Part shown: in pieces, positions 60,301 through 64,000 of the stretch
Numbering within the stretch: the first letter of the stretch is position 1
Layout: each line of letters opens with the position of its first letter
Assembly (NCBI RefSeq): GCF_000473225.1
Contig: NZ_KI421509.1
Span: forward strand, 2,205,741 to 2,269,740
Direction of reading: 5' to 3'
Length of the DNA: 64,000 bases
Origin: Sedimentitalea nanhaiensis DSM 24252
GTDB lineage: Bacteria > Pseudomonadota > Alphaproteobacteria > Rhodobacterales > Rhodobacteraceae
Made by a program: the position numbers and the translations under genes
The notes under the pieces: generated by a model
Databases searched by the model: none
What the model was told of the DNA's origin: nothing
The model's input: the letters and a program-made list of their open reading frames with translations, nothing else

Positions 60301-61557
60301 TCAGCCATAGCGGGCAGCAGTCAGCCCATCGAAGGAAATCTCGGGTTCCTTGTCCAAAACCAGATCCGCGACCGCGCGTCCCGACCCGCAGGCCATGGTC
60401 CAGCCCAACGTTCCGTGCCCGGTGTTCAGATACAGGTTGTCATAGACCGTACCGCCCAACACCGGAGTTCCATCAGGAGTCATCGGGCGCAGCCCGGTCC
60501 AGCCTTCGGCCTGGCTGAGGTCGCCGCCCTTTGGGAACAGATCGTTGATGACGTAACGCACCGTATCGGTCGCATGCGGCCCCAGACGGTTGCTGTACCC
60601 GGCGATCTCGGCGGTGCCCGCCACACGGATACGGTCGCCCAGCCGGGTGATCGCGACCTTGTGTGTTTCGTCCATGATCGTGGACTGCGGCGCCATAGCG
60701 TCGTCGGTCACCGGAAGGGTCACCGAATAGCCCTTGACCGGATAGACCGGCAAGCGGATGCCGATGGGCTTCAGCAGCCCTGCGGCAAAGCTGCCCAAGG
60801 CACAGACATAGCGATCACCGGTTATTCGCCCCGCCAGTTCGGTATCGACGCCCGCAATGCGCCCGTTTTCGACCGCGATACCGCGAATCGACTGACCATA
60901 CTGGAACTGCACGCCCAGTTCAGCGGCCTTCTCGGCCAGTGCCATGGTGAACAGCCGGCAATCGCCGGTGCGGTCGGCAGTCAGGCGCAGGCCGCCGACA
61001 AATTTGTTGCGCACCTCGGCCAGCGCCGGCTCAACGGCAATACAGGCGTCCCGGCCAAGCTCTTCGAACGGGCTGTCGAATTCCGCCAAAATCTCTTGAT
61101 CGGCACGCGATCCTTTCATCTGTTTGGCGGTTCGGAACAGTTGCAGGGTGCCCTGCGCCCGCCCGTCATACTCGATCCCGGTCTCGTCGATCAGCTCGGG
61201 CATCACGTCGCGGCTGTAGTTCGAAATCCGCACCATGCGGGTCTTGTTGATGCGATAACTTTCGTCATTGCAGTTGCCAAGCATCTGCAAGCTCCATTTC
61301 CACATGGTCGGGCTGATCAACGGCCAGATGAACAGCGGGCGGCGCTTCATGAACAGCCATTTGATCGCCTTGGTCGGAATCCCCGGAGCCGCCCAGGGCG
61401 AGGTCATGCCATATGAAAGCTCGCCCGCATTGGCATAGCTGGTTTCCAGGCCCGGACCGGTCTGACGGTCCAAAACAACGACTTCGGCCCCCGCGCGCGC
61501 GAGATAATAGGCGGTGGTGACGCCGATCACCCCCGCACCCATGACTACTACCTTCAT
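60301..61557 (-). CDS. dadA: D-amino acid dehydrogenase
   Basis: FAD-dependent oxidation of D-amino acids (D-alanine in DadA) to 2-oxo acids, feeding the respiratory chain. The 418-aa protein starts MKVVVMGAGVIGVTTAYYLA (GxGxxG FAD site) at 61,557 and has SYANAGELSYGMTSPWAAPG and GWTGLRPMTPDGTPVLGGT then NTGHGTLGWTMACGSGR. No alanine racemase gene (dadX) is beside it. Confidence 0.92.
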   Translation of the reverse strand: MKVVVMGAGVIGVTTAYYLARAGAEVVVLDRQTGPGLETSYANAGELSYGMTSPWAAPGIPTKAIKWLFMKRRPLFIWPLISPTMWKWSLQMLGNCNDESYRINKTRMVRISNYSRDVMPELIDETGIEYDGRAQGTLQLFRTAKQMKGSRADQEILAEFDSPFEELGRDACIAVEPALAEVRNKFVGGLRLTADRTGDCRLFTMALAEKAAELGVQFQYGQSIRGIAVENGRIAGVDTELAGRITGDRYVCALGSFAAGLLKPIGIRLPVYPVKGYSVTLPVTDDAMAPQSTIMDETHKVAITRLGDRIRVAGTAEIAGYSNRLGPHATDTVRYVINDLFPKGGDLSQAEGWTGLRPMTPDGTPVLGGTVYDNLYLNTGHGTLGWTMACGSGRAVADLVLDKEPEISFDGLTAARYG

Positions 61558-61664
61558 CGCACTCTTCCTTGTGTGAGCCCTCGATCCTAACACAATCCGC
61601 AGGATGGCCCGATGTCAATTGTCCGACCCGCCGAATTCTTTCTTATTGTTTTAGTCGGAAATGC

Positions 61665-61691
61665 TTTGCATCTCTTTCAAATTCCTATAAT
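61665..61691 (+). promoter_or_regulatory. Candidate promoter of the iron-binding protein gene
   Basis: A perfect TATAAT at 61,686-61,691 with a TTTGCA about 15 bases upstream. The -10 is good, the -35 and spacing poor. It lies 60 bases ahead of the ATG. Confidence 0.35.
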
Positions 61692-61751
61692 CGACGAAAT
61701 CAGTCGGGTAATAACCCGGACGACAGGAACAACTAGTCAGGATATCACCTC

Positions 61752-62769
61752 ATGCTGAAACCATCGACCTGCATCGTCGCAGCCCTCGTGGCCACGCTCG
61801 CCACCACCGCCAGCGCCGACGGCGAGCTGAACCTCTATTCCTCGCGCCACTATGACACCGACGAACGGCTTTACACCGACTTCGAGGACGCCACCGGCAT
61901 CACGATCAACCGCATCGAAGGAAAGGCCGACGAATTAATCGCCCGCATGCAGGCCGAGGGAGCGAATTCGCCCCGCCGACGTTCTTCTGACAGTGGACAC
62001 CTCCCGCCTGCAACGCGCAAAAGAGGCCGGTGTATTGCAATCGGTCGACAGTGCAGTTCTGGAAACGCGTGTCCCCGCCTATCTGCAAGATGCAGACAAC
62101 CAGTGGTTCGGCTTTTCGCAGCGCTCGCGGATCATCTTTTACGACAAGAACGATGTGACCGATCCGCCGCAAACCTATGCCGAACTTGCCGACCCCAAAT
62201 ACAAGGGTATGGTCTGTATCCGGTCGTCGTCAAACACCTATAACCAGACCCTGCTGGCCTCGATCATCACCCATACCAATGAGGCCGCCGCCAAGGAATG
62301 GGCGCAGGGCATCGTCGACAATATGGCCCGCAAGCCACAGGGCGGTGACACCGACCAGATGCGCGGCATCATTTCCGGCGAGTGCGAAATCGCGGTCGCC
62401 AACACCTATTACTTTGCCCGCGCCATCCGCACCGATGTCAAAGGTCTGTCCGAGCAACGCGAAACCATCGGCTGGGTGTTCCCCGATCAGGACGGCAACG
62501 GCGCACATATGAATTTGTCCGGCGGTGGCATGGCCGCTCATGCGCCGAATCGCGAAAATGCAATCAAGTTCCTGGAATACCTGTCCAGCGACTCGGCACA
62601 GGTCTATTTCTCGGCCGGAAACGACGAATATCCGTCCGTACCCGGTGTGGCCCTGTCCCCCTCGATCGCCGAACTTGGGTTCTTCAAACCCGACGACGTG
62701 AACCTGTCGGAGGTGGCCAACAACCTGCCAGCAGCACAGCGGATCTTTAATGAGGTAAACTGGGAATAA
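61752..62769 (+). pseudogene. Fe(III) ABC transporter binding protein (FutA/FbpA type), frameshifted
   Basis: The first part (61,752-61,974) gives a signal peptide and GELNLYSSRHYDTDERLYTD up to QAEGANSP. The frame then shifts by one extra C in CCCC (61,971-61,974). The other frame goes on as ADVLLTVDTSRLQRAKEAGV to the stop at 62,767-62,769, covering the rest of a normal-length family member (about 338 residues). The two parts fit together without loss. The ferric-iron family cues include RSRIIFYDK and GECEIAVANTYYFAR with the iron-binding tyrosines. There are no permease or ATPase genes next to it. Either a real loss of function or an assembly error. Confidence 0.85.
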
Positions 62770-62795
62770 CCCAGGTCACAATCGATGCAGAACTG

Positions 62796-62824
62796 GGCGC
62801 AGGGTTTCTCCTGCGCCTTTTTTT
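62796..62824 (+). terminator. Rho-independent terminator after the iron-binding protein gene
   Basis: GGCGCAGG and CCTGCGCC with a 6-base loop, followed by seven T. A strong terminator. Confidence 0.9.
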
Positions 62825-63023
62825 GTGCAAAGCGCGCCTAGGTGGGGTGGAATGGTATTTTCCACGGCAAGCTGTCACAATCAAGGTAAGGAAGACCGGT
62901 ATACCACTGGGCGCCCATTTATGGCATCTCTGCCGCAGATCGCGGATATGATACACTACGGTGGCCGATTTTTGACCGGCATCTACAATCAGACTGCTTA
63001 TTTGAACCTGGACCAATTTTGTC

Positions 63024-63911
63024 ATGCCCCACGCCAGCGTCTTGATTTCGGACATTACCGGCAGCACCCAGCTGTACGAGACCGAAAGCAATCAGGCCGC
63101 CCTGGAACAGGTCAGCAAGGTATTGGCCCGGATGCGGCAAATCATCGAGAACACGGGCGGCAAATGCGTGAAATCCCAGGGCGACGACGTCCTGAGCTTT
63201 TTCAGGACCTCAGATGAGTCCTTTCAGGCCGCCTGGGCAATGATCAATGAATCCTGGCCTGCTGGGCTGTCGGTACATGTGGGCATCTATTTCGGCGAGA
63301 TCCTGAACCACGAAAACGACATCTATGGCAGTGCGGTGAACACCGCAGCACGGCTCACCTCGCTGGCCAAGCCGGGTGAGGTTCTGGTTGGCGATCAGAG
63401 CTTCGACGACCTGAAGCCGGACTCAAAGGCGCGCTTGCAGATGATCGGCGAGATCCAGTTGCGTGGCAAGGCCCGCTCCACGCGGGTCTATTCCTGTTCG
63501 GTGACCGAGATGAGCGAACAAACCGTCATCTTCGCCAAACCTGCGCAGGAACGTTCCGGTGGCACCGAATATGCCGAGTTCAGTCTGGGGGACAAGACCT
63601 GGCAGATTGGCGAGGGGAATACCCTGACCATCGGACGCTCCGCAGAGTGCGACATCGTCCTTAGCCAGCCCTGGGTGTCACGCAAACACGCCGCCCTGTC
63701 CGTGAGACGCTGGCAAGTGGAGTTTACCGATCACAGCAGCTCGGGCAGCGTGATCCGAATAGCCAATGGAACCGAGGTGCTCTTGCACCGGCGCACCACA
63801 CTGCTGAACGGAGCAGGTGTAATTTACCCGGGTCCACGCACACATCTGGACGAATCCGCTTGCATCCGGTTCGCCATCCACGAGCTGGCTTTGATGGAAG
63901 CCGCCAAATAG
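63024..63911 (+). CDS. Class III adenylate/guanylate cyclase fused to an FHA domain
   Basis: A 295-aa soluble protein. Residues 5-160 form a class III cyclase catalytic domain: first metal Asp10 in LISDITGSTQLYE, QGDDVLSFF (Asp54, Asp55), VHVGIYFGEILN and the transition-state residues VNTAARL (Asn106, Arg110). Residues 183-275 are an FHA domain: GRSAECDIVLS and SRKHAALSV, which binds phosphothreonine. So cyclic-nucleotide output may be set by Ser/Thr phosphorylation of a partner. An unusual fusion. The next gene starts 64 bases later. Confidence 0.88.
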   Translation: MPHASVLISDITGSTQLYETESNQAALEQVSKVLARMRQIIENTGGKCVKSQGDDVLSFFRTSDESFQAAWAMINESWPAGLSVHVGIYFGEILNHENDIYGSAVNTAARLTSLAKPGEVLVGDQSFDDLKPDSKARLQMIGEIQLRGKARSTRVYSCSVTEMSEQTVIFAKPAQERSGGTEYAEFSLGDKTWQIGEGNTLTIGRSAECDIVLSQPWVSRKHAALSVRRWQVEFTDHSSSGSVIRIANGTEVLLHRRTTLLNGAGVIYPGPRTHLDESACIRFAIHELALMEAAK

Positions 63912-63975
63912 GCGAGAATTTCGGGTTTGCCCGGGTATGATCCCGGGCTACTGCTGTGGCCGACAGGAGCCCAAC

Positions 63976-64000
63976 ATGCCAGACACCGCCATGACTCAGC
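63976..64000 (+). CDS. Start of a downstream gene (cut by window edge)
   Basis: An ATG at 63,976 behind CAGGAG opens MPDTAMTQ before the window ends. It is close enough to the cyclase-FHA gene to share its operon. Too short to identify. Confidence 0.5.

Overview
The window is high-GC alphaproteobacterial DNA, most likely from a marine Rhodobacterales species of the Roseobacter group. The evidence is the order 16S - tRNA-Ile - tRNA-Ala - 23S - 5S - tRNA-fMet, an extended helix-9 hairpin near the 5' end of 23S rRNA, MbfA behind an Irr-box-like site, and solute transport by TRAP and ABC systems. The genus cannot be fixed from this sequence alone.

Layout. 1-3,100 is accessory debris: the cut end of an IS3-family element, one intact secreted esterase-like gene, and the C-terminal remnant of a Mob/Pre-type plasmid protein, all lying just beyond tRNA-fMet. 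3,100-9,050 is a complete rRNA operon on the minus strand with a boxA-like leader and a candidate promoter. 9,277-19,950 holds msrPQ (periplasmic methionine sulfoxide repair), a DUF302 protein, a TetR regulator, the iron exporter mbfA, an AEC transporter, S-formylglutathione hydrolase, a DUF188 protein, a HAD hydrolase, an ornithine cyclodeaminase homologue, an MFS transporter and zapE. 20,085-26,408 is a minus-strand unit of an unusual ABC-like protein with degenerate nucleotide-binding motifs and a cyclic-nucleotide domain, a CPBP protease, accD and folC. 26,580-34,840 contains ilvD, several small uncharacterised genes, and the ctpA / EnvC-like / gpmI unit.

35,490-53,240 is the most interesting part. 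Seventeen genes lie head to tail on the minus strand over 16.6 kb: a CUT1-type ABC importer, a TRAP importer, a histidinol-dehydrogenase-family enzyme, an SDR, a LacI repressor, three SnoaL-like (ester-cyclase fold) proteins, a bicupin, a methyltransferase, an alpha/beta hydrolase and an RraA-family protein. A fourth SnoaL-like gene is divergent. Two copies of one LacI-type 16-bp operator, in opposite orientation and 55 bp apart centre to centre, sit in the single divergent promoter region. This looks like a catabolic regulon for an unidentified polar, possibly carbohydrate-like or polyol-like compound. It does not match a pathway I recognise.

53,439-64,000 returns to housekeeping genes: clpB, pyrF, a Nudix hydrolase, dinB, an N-formylglutamate amidohydrolase, tRNA-Val, rpmJ, dadA, a frameshifted ferric-iron binding protein gene, and a class III nucleotide cyclase fused to an FHA domain. 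Two genes (about 28,663 and 61,971) each carry one extra C that breaks the frame; these are real mutations or assembly errors.
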